Source of the DNA: Mactromeris polynyma
Taxonomy: Eukaryota > Mollusca > Bivalvia > Venerida > Mactridae
NCBI GenBank assembly: GCA_032209605.1
Contig: JASFXZ010000016.1
Span: 8,060,001-8,124,000, forward strand
Direction: 5' to 3'
Length of the DNA stretch: 64,000 nucleotides
Shown: positions 1 through 12,300 of the stretch, piece by piece
Layout: every line of letters begins with the position of its first letter
Position numbering within the stretch: position 1 is the first letter of the stretch
Notes under the pieces: model-generated
What the model saw: only the letters and a program-made list of their open reading frames with translations
Databases searched by the model: none
What the model was told of the DNA's origin: nothing
Position numbers and translations under genes: made by a program

Positions 1-2125
1 TAATAAGAAGACTTATAAAACAATAATTAATTAATGCAAATCTTGAGACCACACAGTGACACCTGATCATAAATTTTGACTTAAAAACTCTCACCAAATA
101 TTTAATTACTACTCAAATGAAGACAGGAACAATACTTCCACCACTTAAGACCCATTCATAACACTATTCTACTCAAAGATATTTCTCTAAATGAATAACC
201 AACATTTTGTATATCACCAATAGGTGACTCAATGAAGAATATACACGATTTCTATTGTAAATGTCGAAGTGGCTAGTAACGTGGTATCCTCTTTCAATAA
301 TATTATGCATGACAAAACATATCGTATGTTGTCTCAGAATATCAATGTATAGCCAACATTCATATTACCTCATCATAAAGTCACTTTGAAATTATTGCGT
401 ATTATAATAACTATAGCACTGTATCCATTGGAGACCTGAATTCTGCACAATACAGTAATATGTACCCAGGGAGAAAGCACTGACTCGGATTTACTAAATA
501 TATACATGTACATAAAGTGCAAGAAACACAAGGAAGTTAACAAACACTATATAAATAATAATATATATACATTAGAACCATTCATTTCCCTGTTAATGTT
601 ATTATTGAAAAGCACTTTCAAAAGATCAATGCTAATTGATAAACTACTTGGTTCAGCAGTAAATAGTCCATCAAATTTGCTTCCAAAAGAAACAGTACAA
701 TTCATTTAGTAGTTCCCATTGCTTGATTTAAATTGCACTTATCTATTGCTAATTACTATAATACCTCACAAAAGAGAGCTGAGCAAAAATGAGGTTAGCA
801 TACAGGGTTTTCCCTATGCTATTTAAGCTAAAGGTCCTTGGACCCTCGTGTTTGACAATTTGGGGTGCTTAGTAACTTTGTAGGGTCCCAAATATGCAGT
901 TTATGCATGCCCTCAACACAAATTTCTCTAGTTCTTTTAAGTTCTGTATACCTGGATATAAGATACATATTTAAAAATAATTGTAATGTTATTTCTTAAG
1001 TAAGTTCAATATAACATTCTTTTTTGTTTTGAGGGCATTCAATGTTAAAAACTATGTCATTCCATATACTACTTCCTGGAGGTGATAAACTATATCAGTT
1101 ATGTTGTTCATCAGAGCTCTTAAATACAACTTATATTACAATTTACTATAAATATATAGCTTTATATTTCGTATATATTTGCACAGTGATTCAGAGACAG
1201 AGCATGGATGCCATTAAAGCTATTTACCCAAATATTATCCATACATTTTGTTATTCTGATACACGGAGTAAGCTGCATAACTATCTGACCTGTCAGACAA
1301 ATTTGAAACAGGTCCTGTAGCCTTTTGCAAGGTACCTGACCAAATGTCCATCAAGTTTAAAAGCTGCCGTGCATTCAAGCCAGTAAATATAAGACCAATT
1401 TTTTTTGGTCAGACAATATCAGTTTCTACCACAGATTGGGGAAAAAACTGGGGAAAAAAAGAAATGGCACGGAAAAACATTGCAGTTTGCATAGATATAT
1501 ATGTATATGCAATAGTGTCTGAATTGATTAAGTAATATCCAACCTGAAATGCCCAGTGTCAGGGGCAATTATCAACATTAATACCATTAACAGAATAGTA
1601 AGTATACCATATATCATAATATATGTCCTATTTAATGTGCCTGCTGTGTTGCAAAATGCCAACCCTGTATTATATAAGGGTATGAAAAAACACAAAATTC
1701 AAATGAAACTATTGCCCAAAAGTTGTAACAATCAAACCATAATCTTCGTCTGAATTTAGAAAATAATGAAATTTGACATTGCAGGGTTCCTGGTAGACTC
1801 CTAATTAGGTTTATAGGACTCTTGTTTTATCCATGGGACTCCTGTTTCTGGCAACATTTCTTTGAAATTACATTGAAGGACTTCCAAATTTTATTACAAG
1901 CATCATTTTGGACTCCTGTTATCAAATTCTAGCCAGAACCCTGCAATGCAAACCATTTCAAAATTTCTGAAATGTGTTAATAATTAGGAGAACTACACAC
2001 ACCGACATAAGCATGTAAGTCATCTGTCACAAAAAATAAGAAGTGAATCAGCATGTTTACTATTTAAGTCAAGATAAAACTTTAAAGCAGATGATTCAAC
2101 GCAAAATTAGAAATATTTTCCTCAC
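1..2125. other. Intergenic, AT-rich, no gene recognised
   Basis: I see only short open frames here with no splice-supported or family-like coding signal on either strand. The one structured item is the MITE-like element at 1777-1948. A stretch near 805-900 has a similar CAGGG-type start but no clear second end. Confidence 0.5.
1777..1948. mobile_element. MITE-like element with about 20-bp terminal inverted repeats
   Basis: The left end reads CATTGCAGGGTTCCTGG and the right end, on the opposite strand, reads CATTGCAGGGTTCTGGC, so the ends are near-perfect inverted repeats about 172 bp apart. There is no coding capacity inside. GGACTCCTG-type words recur internally. No convincing target-site duplication is visible. 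It is most likely a non-autonomous DNA transposon; the superfamily is not assignable. Confidence 0.55.
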
Positions 2126-2243
2126 CAGCTTTAAAGGCACCATGTCCACACTTTTTAGTAAATCATAGTTGGCACAAATGTTTTCTGCCAAAATATTTCG
2201 ACTTGCTAACTTCAAAGGTGTTGTGTCTACATTTTCTAGGTCA
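2126..2243 (-). CDS. Candidate internal exon, unknown product
   Basis: On the minus strand a CTATCCTAG acceptor is followed by an open frame of 39 codons and a GTGAGG donor. The frame contains VDTTPLKLAS near its start and VDMVPLKL near its end, which gives it a repeat-like look and a passing likeness to ankyrin (TPLHLA) or SOCS-box-like helices. No partner exon was found within the window, so it could be part of a gene running off the left edge, or chance. I do not assign a function. Confidence 0.3.
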
Positions 2244-2774
2244 CTAGGATAGTGTTTTTGTCAATATTTATTACAATGGTGTGAAAGGTGAATGTAACAA
2301 CTACAACAGGCGGTGGTGCTTAAAACAATCTATTCATTGGTCATATATAGCATGTTGCACACAGTTTTGCAACGGATTATTTTTCATACTGCTGAATATC
2401 TAATAAATTATAAAACATATAGAAATTTAAGTAAACAAATCATAGGCAAGGAAAAGCCAGCCAGCTATTCAGAAATATTAGACAACAGTTTTATACTGAC
2501 ATACATTGATTTTGACCCAAGTAACTTGCATACTGTTGGAAAGGGGGCTTAATCTGGTGCAGAAAAACAATTGTATTATTATGTCTCAGTTGAGGTACAC
2601 CCTCAAGAATAGCAGGAGGCACGTTATATGACAGGAACTTTAAATAGGACATACACAGTAAGTTGAGAAAATGGAAATGTGTTCGGACCGCTAAGTCTAT
2701 TTGGTTTCCACTGACCACAGTTATCTGGTATTCTTAAATTAGGCTTCATTTCTAATTAATAGGGGATAACGCCG

Positions 2775-2782
2775 TGACGTCA
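2775..2782. promoter_or_regulatory. Palindromic CRE site (TGACGTCA)
   Basis: A full consensus CREB/ATF site lies 119 bp upstream of the ATG of the decayed THAP-like frame at 2901. It may be a leftover of that unit's promoter. Occurrence by chance cannot be excluded. Confidence 0.35.
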
Positions 2783-2900
2783 CACGCACCGGCTATAGAA
2801 ATGTAAACATTGCTGGTGGGCAGAAAATCGATATCCGGTTACAGCGCCTTATTGTTTATAACGCTAATTCGCTTTATCTAAATTGTTAATTCTTTAAGTT

Positions 2901-3076
2901 ATGATTCAGTCTTTCATAGTTGCTGGTTGTACACAAGCGGGGAAAGGGTTTATGATTTCATGGCACAGAATTCCTACTGAGAAGAATTAAGAGCGAAGGA
3001 AACAGTAGCTATCTGCCATTGACAGGAAAAACTGGACCCGTCGACTCATCAACCTATGTAATGTTCGTCCCCTTAG
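2901..3076 (+). pseudogene. THAP zinc-finger-like fragment, decayed
   Basis: From the ATG at 2901 one frame reads a THAP-like N-terminus: IVAGCTQAGKG, then SWHRIPTEK, a basic RRKQ run, LSAIDRKNWT and LCNVRP, and it ends at a GTATAA donor-like site. The order and spacing match a THAP C2CH module: a Cys near the start, F/WHxxP, and a W[LI]xAIxRKxW core. Two in-frame stops break it, a TAA after the EKN triplet and a TAG exactly where the family usually has Trp. The usual first zinc-binding Cys is also absent. THAP domains occur in transcription factors and in P-element-type transposases; the fragment is too short to tell which. Confidence 0.6.
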
Positions 3077-6000
3077 GTATAATATTATTAAGTGTGAATA
3101 AAAGTCATTTTAGGAAATATTTATGTACAAAGACAACTTTTATTTTGTCCAGAAAGAAAGAAAAATCAACTTCATAGTTGATCATCTAACATAATTAATT
3201 TATGTTATACTACTGCAACTAAAAATGCAAAGATTTTTCATCTAGTGTGGGGACGGACATTACAAAATAGGGACAGACAATAATTTACACTATTAGGATT
3301 ATTTCCGAAATCTTCAATAAATCCTGCAACACATACTTCTACAAATTCCAGAAATTATACGTATAAGATAAAAATCAGAAACAGAGGCAGAAACAAGGCC
3401 AGTATTGGGTTGGACAACTTATATAATGTTATGCAATAAACAATAGTGTCCCCAGCGTGCACTATCTAGATATCAATCTTATTCAGCCCCCTTATCAGCA
3501 TTTCACAGTGTCTGGCCCAGTGGGAGTCCTATATGCATCCAATTAGTTTTTGCTGTCACCAACAGACACATATATACAAATAAAGTGAAGAAGTGTCAAT
3601 TATTTTAATATGCTGATGGACGGAAGTTTACCAATGGGTAACGTCGTATAAAAGCATTCAACTGGCTCCGTTTATGTTATGTTTTTGTTATACCGGTGGC
3701 GAGTGTAAACAAACTCAACTCCACATGTTTATGTTTTAGACAGTTTAAAGAATAGAACTGTGAACACAAATATCAGCACACAGCTGTCACAAATGTATGT
3801 GAAGTTACCCCAAGTCCAAAGTGGACGAAAACTGCTTGTAAACATCCAGGTTAACAGAAAATGAGGTCAGCGTAATTTGATGTGTATAACAAAACAAACT
3901 ATGATAGTTAGCTCCTTATTTTTGTTGCATCAATGTTGGATAAGGTTTGTTGAAATCATCAGTATAAATAAAAATTGCTGTTGGACAAGTAATTGGAATG
4001 TGCGGTGGGAAATCTGGTTGTGTCGTGATATCTCAAGTTAGTTCATGATTACTTTGATCCAACAAAACCTCACCTGATCCTCACCATGGCATCATCGTTG
4101 AGAGGGCACAAACTTATAGGATGCTTCCAACTGATCAACAGCGTCAAGTTCATTCTATGATAAATTTTCGGATAGGTGTGAAATCAAATTTTCATATGGA
4201 AAAATATTAACTCAGATATAGTAAACATACATGTGAAGTCTCCTAATTATGCGGGAGACTCCCGGTTTTGACAGCCAACTCCCGCTTTCCCGGCAGGGAA
4301 CCGCGATCTCCCGATTTTCAAAGTAAACATTGTTGGGCCAAAATTAAAAAAGTCTTTGTTTGCCCTTTACCGACCCTATATTTTATTTTTAGAGGTGGGG
4401 AGGTAGGTAGGAAAAATATTTTATTTTATTGTGGAAATTTTAATATGTTTTAGTCGAAATGTATTGTTCATGCATGGTAATTTCGGCACGTGGTACATTA
4501 GGTGGGCGGGTACAGTAAAATATTTGAACATATTAAAAAAGATTAGGTTAAATGTCATGTGGTTGTCAAAAACATGGTTGACATAAGCTCGGATCAATTC
4601 AGAAAAAATTAATGTTGGTAAAATGAAAGAAAAATTGACACCTTTATGTGGACTTATTTTTAATACTTTATTTAGCCCATCTGTTTTAGTGAGTATGAGC
4701 ACGAGGCTTCAATAATTGTTGATGAAAATATTATAAGGGCAACTATGACCATTTTTGTGTCATACTTTTTTCTAACTTCAGCAAAAAAAATCCAGAAAAA
4801 AAAAAGAATTTTGCAATAAATTTTGGATTCGGCGGCTAAATCTCGGGTCGGTCGATAAAGGGAAAACAAACTAAATTTTAATTTAGACCTTATGGGGTAT
4901 TTTTTAGTTCATTCCCGACTGGTTTGCTGAAATTACTTTTCAAACTCATAACCGAAAGTGTATATCGGGATACCAGTCCGAAAAACTCTCTAAACCATGG
5001 AATCAAGCACTTGGTGACACTGATCAAAATATGATGAGACCCTCGCTTGTCATGTTGTTTATTCAAGTTTCACACGTTTCTATTGTATTCAGATATGAAA
5101 ATTGGCAATAAAATTGTTAATTGGCAAATCTTTTAAAGGTATGACCCCCAGATTACGAGTTAAATCGCAGAACATTGCTATTAATAGCCTATAATACGGA
5201 TGAAGACATGATTTCGGCCACGCAAAAAAAATCTCCTGTTTTGAGTCTCAATCTCCCGCTTTTTGAGGTGCAATCTCCCGATTTGACGTAAGAAAAGGTT
5301 CACATGTATGTACTAAACAGGTTTAATAATCAAAATCATTTGTTGAGCATACGCATTTGTGCACATTTGCAAACTTCAAATATTAAGGGGCACTTACATG
5401 ACCAACTTACAGGTGTAATGGCTAGCATTCTACCGACATGAACGAGTCTGAGGTAAATGGTCAGCTTACTAATCCCACAACACTACACTACGCCACTGCC
5501 TGAATTCAAATTTGTATGCTTTCAATGAAAATTAAACTACTAATACTAAAGTGGTCATCAGTTTTCACTCCTAAAAATTGAGAGCAGAAGCCAGAATTAC
5601 TAAAGTTGTAAAGAAACTTGCCTGAGCCTGTGGGGGAGTGTCCTTCTCACATCGAGTGCAAAGTAAATGAACGTTTTTGTCCCGTTTTCGATTTCCTATA
5701 TTCCTGATATATGATACACAATTTTAAACAGTGCGTACTTTTGGCAATTTAACAGAGTAATAACAAGAAAATAATGTTGTTTGTTAACAACACAAATTCG
5801 TGTCGTAACTACTGGCCACTTACAACATTGATGTTGCTTATGTAGTTGTGATAAAATGGAATGAACCCAAAGAATGCAAACCACCGAAAGAAAAGGTTTG
5901 TCTATATCTTAATAGTTGAGGCCGATTTACATATTTTATTTCTTAATGGGTGAGGCCGGACCGCCTACTGTATACGTAGATAGTTTGGAATTAAAGCTTA

Positions 6001-6430
6001 TTCATAAAAAAGTAATAAGGCATCCTCTTCTTATAGAACAGTTTTTCAAACAAGTATTGAGCGGCGCAAGACATTGATTCAATAATATATAAGATATCAC
6101 TTAAACGTTGTTTTTGAACCAACGCATCTAAAACTAGAATTTATGGTACAAATTAGTTTCTGATCATAAGCATTTATTTCCAACGAGTGAGATCTTGTTC
6201 AATATTTAACCAGAGCTTGATACAACGTTTTATTTCTTTCTAACGATGGTGGTCGATAAAGAGCAGTATTTTAGCAGAATATAAATACTAAATGACTAAA
6301 GTTTATTTGATAAATATTCACCACTGTGCCATTTATTGGGTATGAAAGAGTGATAATTGTACGTCTTTGGTTTTAGACCTTCACTCATGACAGGGCTAGC
6401 TAGTACATACCGGGTTATGAATCAGACTAT
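3077..6430. other. Intergenic, no gene recognised
   Basis: There are no exon-like frames. Two segments (about 4245-4320 and 5220-5290) share CTCCCG-rich wording (GCGGGAGACTCCCGG and CAATCTCCCGATTTG) and may be relics of one dispersed element. Homopolymer A and T tracts are frequent. A weak frame on the minus strand at 4672-4869 shows no recognisable domain. Confidence 0.45.
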
Positions 6431-6954
6431 GGGCGAATTTGTTTAGCAAAACCTGGTTCAGGTTTGAGGTTTCAGTTTTGTTGTAGTTTGGTTGAAAAAC
6501 TTAAACCAGTTAAGATTTAGATTGGTATGCAAACAAACAGATGGTTTGGTCGATGAAAAATGGCCCACGTGATTTTGATTGTGCAAGATTGCAGACAGAT
6601 TGGTGCGTGATAAGAAAATCAGAGTTAAGAACTTTAAAACGTCTGTTTTGCAACGTAACAGCGTGGACAATTTTAAAGCCAGGTTCCAATGTAGCAAAGA
6701 AACATATGAGTGGCACGGTCACCCGCCATAAAATCAGTCCACCATTTTGTTTAACTAATATACGATTATTCGGATAAATCAAACCAGACAAACCACACTT
6801 GAAGGTAGTTCGGTCAGTTTGACTAACCAGTTTAAGATTTGTTATTAACAAATACAGTAACTTGTTTTAGTTTGAAACCAGTTAGTTAAAACAAATGAAA
6901 GGTTTGACAAACCAGTTTTGGATTCAAACCGGTTTGGTACAAACAAATTCGCCC
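6431..6954. mobile_element. MITE-like element, 524 bp, TIR GGGCGAATTTGTTT
   Basis: The first 14 bases (GGGCGAATTTGTTT) are repeated exactly in inverted orientation at the right end (AAACAAATTCGCCC), and similarity continues imperfectly inward through AAACC/GGTTT-rich sequence. The element is flanked by TAT on both sides, consistent with a 3-bp target-site duplication (PIF/Harbinger-like elements also make 3-bp duplications). The short open frames inside on both strands have no transposase motif. Confidence 0.65.
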
Positions 6955-9086
6955 TATATATCGCTATCTTTTATCGATTTATCCTGCCTCGGCTCGCGAT
7001 TTTACCTATGCGTAAATTTCACGATATGGTAGATAACACGCTCTTAGTGGACGACGCGTTTCACTTCGTGTTTATGTGTAAATATTTGTATACTGGCCAT
7101 TAATTGCTATATTTTATATTTATATAACAAAGAAATTATGATTTTGGAAATATATCGTCTTATGTAACACAGTATAATGTTATTTAAATTCTCAACTGTT
7201 AATGGCATTCACAGGTAACGTCTATTATGGCATATGGTCCATTACTAGACTCGTTCGCATATCATAAAGGTTCGTAAAAAAATATTAAAAAGAACAATTG
7301 CTAATTGGTATGCTACCCGCGAAATAATGAAAAATTTGGAATTCATTTCTAAACAGATCTTAATTTTTTATCACACTGACTACCACATTAAATGAAAAAT
7401 AATTTACTAAAGATGTGTCCGAACCTAGATATCAAATAATATCTAATTTGTCATATTATTTTGTGTGAATCATAATCGTTTCTATATAAATTCCAAGTCT
7501 TTATACAACTTCGTCATTTAATACGATGTTTGTGTCAGCAATTATATTCGATCGATCTTTAATTGTTGTTTGACATTTTTCAATCACATTGAATAAGTAA
7601 TTAGCTCGAGATGTTCCGAAAAAAATCCCGTTTTCATGAACAGAACAGAACATGCTTACAATGCTTATGAGTTGCAAGTTGTCATTTTATTAGTCAACCT
7701 TCAATATAAAATTAATATGTATTGTAATAGAAAACCCAAAATTTCCCTGTCCAGGGCTCTCAATCACAGTCCCCCAAATAGAGATTGCAGCCCTGTGTCT
7801 GCACGTGAAACTGTGTCTGCATGTGAAACCACACCATTTACTTTCTTTCAACTGCCATGACTTATCCATTGAGGTAGACACAAGAGTCTTCCATAGAAGT
7901 CTGCTACAATAAAAAAAGGTACTTTCCTTTGCAGCATTTAATGCATTGACATCAAATGTGTGTATTCTTTCATATTTATTTATTAAGTATCGGTATGGCT
8001 TGTCTAAAATCACATAAAATTCATTCGCTGAGCAGCCATCACTGTCTGTAGTCTCCAATGTGGAAATATTTGGGGGACTAGCCGTTTTCTACTTGGTCAC
8101 CAGCAAAGCATCTCTTCATAAAAGCATCAAAGTCGGACCCATTATCTGAAGAAAAAAAATCCCAAAGTAATAATGTTCAATAAATAACAAGCAATGAGCC
8201 TTAATGGCGGAAAAAAATCATGCATTTTCATATTTTTTATTAAAATTTATATTCCTATGAATTGATCTACTAGTAATAGCTCCATTGGTAGAACTTTGGC
8301 ATGGAAGGTAAAACAATACAGATCTGAAATGCTGACCGTTTATATTACAGCATTTGTGTTCAACTTAACTTGTAGTTAATAACAAAAGATATTTTACAGG
8401 TGAATAATCACTCATTTCATTCTCACAAATGGCTAAATTGGTAGTCCATAATTATGCTTAACTTAAGTTATGTACCAATATTTACAATAAAACATTATTA
8501 CAGCCTACAATAACTATTCAAAGACTGAACTAATCAAATCCCAATTGACAAATTCAGTGAAGTTTCATAAGAAAAAATATCAGTTTTCAGACAAATAAAA
8601 AAGCACTTAAAAGTAATATTACACGATTTCTGTAACCTGCATTGCAATGCACCCAACAGTCTTTATTTTGCATAAAAACACTAAAATCTTATGTGATACA
8701 AGGCGTCCTAGACTGCTATTCTTCACATAATCATGGACGTAATTTTCAAATTGGAAGCCATTTTTTCGCATTACGCGAAAATTGGCCAAATTCACTGATT
8801 CGTTCTAAATATCTTGAAAATTTGAGCACTTATGACCAAGTGCAATGCACAACATTAAATATGATATTTGTGTTTTCTAGTAATTGAAGTCTGGTCGCCG
8901 CCACATTCGAATCGTTAATTAGGAATTAATTACGCATAGCGAGGTCTTAAATATATACATATCAACGAAGCAATACATACCTCATCCAGAAAAATCAATT
9001 ATGTTGCAAAATAATGCGTTTTCATTATTTGATTTTACATTTTGTCTGTACGCAAAAACAAAACAATAATTTGCAAATGTAGTGTG
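6955..9086. other. Intergenic or undetected minus-strand gene, weak exon signals
   Basis: Two weak minus-strand signals exist. At 8145 a TTTTCTTCAG acceptor opens a 22-codon frame (GSDFDAFMKRCF inside) that ends at a TAG. At 8991 a GGATGAG|GTATGT donor could close a first exon. They face away from dysbindin and could belong to a divergent neighbour, but the phases I tried do not join cleanly. The 122-codon minus-strand frame at 7690-8058 has no recognisable domain. Confidence 0.3.
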
Positions 9087-9094
9087 TCACGTGA
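9087..9094. promoter_or_regulatory. CLEAR-type E-box (TCACGTGA) upstream of dysbindin
   Basis: The local sequence GTCACGTGATC matches the TFEB/MITF-family CLEAR consensus GTCACGTGAC at 9 of 10 positions. It lies about 263 bp upstream of the dysbindin start codon. The match is seen directly; use by a TFEB/MITF factor is inferred. Confidence 0.45.
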
Positions 9095-9304
9095 TCCTCC
9101 GATTCATAACCCGGTATGTACAAGCCCTGTTTTGGACAAGACATTTTTCAGTTTTCACTTTAACAAGGCCCCATAGACGCCCATGGTTTATATGTCCGTG
9201 AAAATACCACTACAAAGACCTTGTGTATTCTATTGTATGCGGTGATATTCGTAAGATAAACTCCTTTGTGGTAGTAAAATCTTGCTGGTGATTTAGGCAA
9301 TTAA

Positions 9305-9324
9305 TCACATGACATATCACGTGA
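9305..9324. promoter_or_regulatory. Paired E-boxes TCACATGA and TCACGTGA next to dysbindin start
   Basis: An M-box-type site (TCACATGA, 9305-9312) and a palindromic CLEAR-type core (TCACGTGA, 9317-9324) lie 4 bp apart, ending 32 bp before the dysbindin ATG at 9357. MITF/TFE factors bind both forms. Dysbindin is a BLOC-1 subunit, so control by a lysosome-biogenesis regulator would fit. The close spacing to the ATG implies a very short 5' leader or binding just downstream of the start of transcription. Confidence 0.5.
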
Positions 9325-9331
9325 TATAAAC

Positions 9332-9360
9332 ATGGCGGTTTGATGGGCTGGGGAAAATGA
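9332..9360 (+). promoter_or_regulatory. Two chained upstream ORFs touching the dysbindin ATG
   Basis: The first uORF (9332-9343) is ATG GCG GTT TGA. Its stop shares one base with the ATG of the second uORF (9343-9360, five codons plus TGA), whose stop overlaps the main ATG (ATGA at 9357-9360). If the leader starts upstream of 9332, translation of dysbindin would need leaky scanning or reinitiation. Confidence 0.45.
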
Positions 9361-12300
9361 GTCTCTTGAAAACTATAAAGGGGACTTTTAAGAATGTCCA
9401 AGATGACATTTCTGAAAGGTGAGTTGTATTTATTATTCTTAATATTTCATACAATATATAGAATCTGAGAAACTCAACATTAAGTATTACTAAACGTTTT
9501 TTAAACATTCTTTCTGTATGTTTATTTATTATAGTTGTTCATTATGATTATTTCCCTAAATTTGGGGATGTTTCTGTCGCCATGAAGGTCGTTCTAAGTA
9601 TATTCTATATCCATTTAACAATGATGCCAATATTTGTCTCATTCACACGACTGTCGTGCTGTTAAGTTGTTTTTATCTCCTCTTCTGACATGCTGATTTG
9701 TTTCCTATCTCAAGCTGTAGCGCTGGTTAGTTTTCTTATCTGAATGACAGTAATCCCAGTAAGGATTTTCATAAAAGCACATTGGAAATATTCTTAAAAT
9801 CAATAACAGAGGACTCCAATAGACTCCATAGTTTTGGCCCTTTATTGCCAACATTATGCCATTATGAACACCATCGATCGGCACTGTATCTTGTAAAAGC
9901 TTTTGACCAAATTCCAATCTTCACTAAACTTTGCTGCAATGCTTCTGTGTTTGATATCTTTACCAAGTAAAATTATAGCTTATGAGCATAATGCTCCGTT
10001 ATGATACTTGGCTGAACGTTAATGAATTCAAGGTTTTGAAACAGAAGTGTCTATTTTGTTCTGTGAAATAGGTCCTTTCAATTTTCTCTCAGAATGACGT
10101 TTTTACCACTCCTAAATAGCCCTAACAACATTCCCCAAAATTTGGTAAAAACATTGACTTACAGTTAGGACTATTTATGCACATTAATCATTACCTTTTT
10201 TTATGGAGCTTGCCTACATTTGTTGATTTCCAGCAGCTGTCTGATTGGTTATCCTTTGCTTGACACCCTGTGTAATAATAAAATTGTTGATAATAATCAG
10301 CATGGCTTTCTCTCACCAGGTGAACTCAAAATGCTGAGAATTGTCAATTGATATAGTCTTAAGAAACTGGTTATATTTAGGGAGAAATAAGATATGAAAT
10401 AAAAATTATTGCAAAAAATTCCTTGCTATGTCATTTCTGGCCTTCTGAATTCTGAATTAATTTTATATAATAGATAAGCAGTGAAAAATGATAGACAAAA
10501 TAAAAAATGAAATATTTTCTTTTTAACAGACCTTGCTACCTTGTATTAAGCATTTGACTTTTTTTCTATTTAACATAATGATATTATCCTCTATTGGTAT
10601 AATTGTATTAATTCTCAGTATGATAAGGTAGATAAACATCAGTGCATTTTGAGGGGTTGGAGCAGTACTAGTCTGTCTGTATATAAATAAAGAACAAGAT
10701 AGACTTGTTTTGCTATCAGTACTCAATTTGTGCTAATAACCAATTAAATTGTTCATTGGAATTTGCATTATTGCTATTTCAGTCTGAAGTCACTGGCAGT
10801 TTCCCCTGAGAAGCAGAAAACACCTGAACCTCAACCTTCACGTGTAACTACTGTCAATTATGATGCCGGAGCTGAAATACTGCACAGGTTTCAATATACA
10901 TTTGTAGAATAATTATTGACTTAGTCAGTTTACCTCGCAAATCTTTAAATGAACAAATCTGGGGCGGAGCATTCCAAAATGAGTTTGAGTGTCTGATCAA
11001 GGCTTTCTGGATCACTTGGAAAGAGAAACAGCGTATTGAGGGGGAAGAGTGGAATCATTCTATCTGCATATGAATAAAGAAGATTAGCTTGTTTTGTTTT
11101 CATCACCCAATATATTATATACATGCATATATATACATACACAGACAATTATCCTAATTATCCTTATTGTTAATGTCCGGCTAGTGTTTTAATATAGTAA
11201 TTATCAGCAGGCGTGTTATTTTCACTAACATTATTGAATGGAAAAGCTAGCTTATTCATAATTCAATTGAACATTTGCGCATAAAAGATAGAGCAATTCT
11301 CTGAATGCAAGTCAAGTAAAATGTAATTGATAAACGATAATGGACCATTCAAAATATTTAATTTCCTGCTTTAATACTATTGTAATTAAATGATGCAAAG
11401 GATTTGCATTTAAACAACAATGATTGCTTTAATAGTGCCACCATTTCAAGATCATGCATGTAACTAGAAAAAAAAGTAAGTTTGTAATCAAGGTTTTCTT
11501 TCGTTCTTTTCTGAATTCTAAGTACTAAGCAAACAGGTAAACTGTCATTGCGTTAACAAACATTTGTTTTTACTTTTGTTTGTTCTTCTGACGTAAATGT
11601 AATTGTTTTCCCTTTATTTTCTAGTAATGGAACTGTGTGGAGAGACTTATATCAACATACTGAAATCACAGGACAGAAAGCACAGGTAAAACATCACATG
11701 ATTTTATAGTTATCATGTATGAGTGACAGTCACATTTTAGTTTCTTCACAATCCTGCAGATTAAGACTTATTAATAATATTGCATTGCATTAGGTGTGAT
11801 ACTTCTCAATGTTTCACTGACCTGTGATTGCAATAAAGTGACTCTGAAGCAAACGTTTGAAACAATCCCTTTGCAAACTGTTTAAGGATTAAACTGCACA
11901 TGTCAATGCTTTTTATATAAATTAGAACTCCACTGGCACTTCGAATTGTCCCAATTTAATTTAAACACCAATAAAGCATCAGAATGTGCAGTTTAATCTT
12001 TATATATTCTTTTTCAATGCATAGATATTAAAACCATGCATTTCTCATCTTCACTTCCTACAGCTGTGGTCATTGATTTCTATCGGGATGTAAATGACAT
12101 TGGTTGAACATGTGTTTATCTTTGCAAAATGCATTTGAAATATCTGGATATATATACAATTTGTGTAAATTGTTTGTTGCAGTTACGTGTACACTGTATA
12201 ATAGAGGGTACTGTATGTATTTTATATATTTTATCAACAGGATGTAGATATACAGATTGGTAGCTTGTATGTATTTGTGGACAAACAGTCAGAAATCCTC

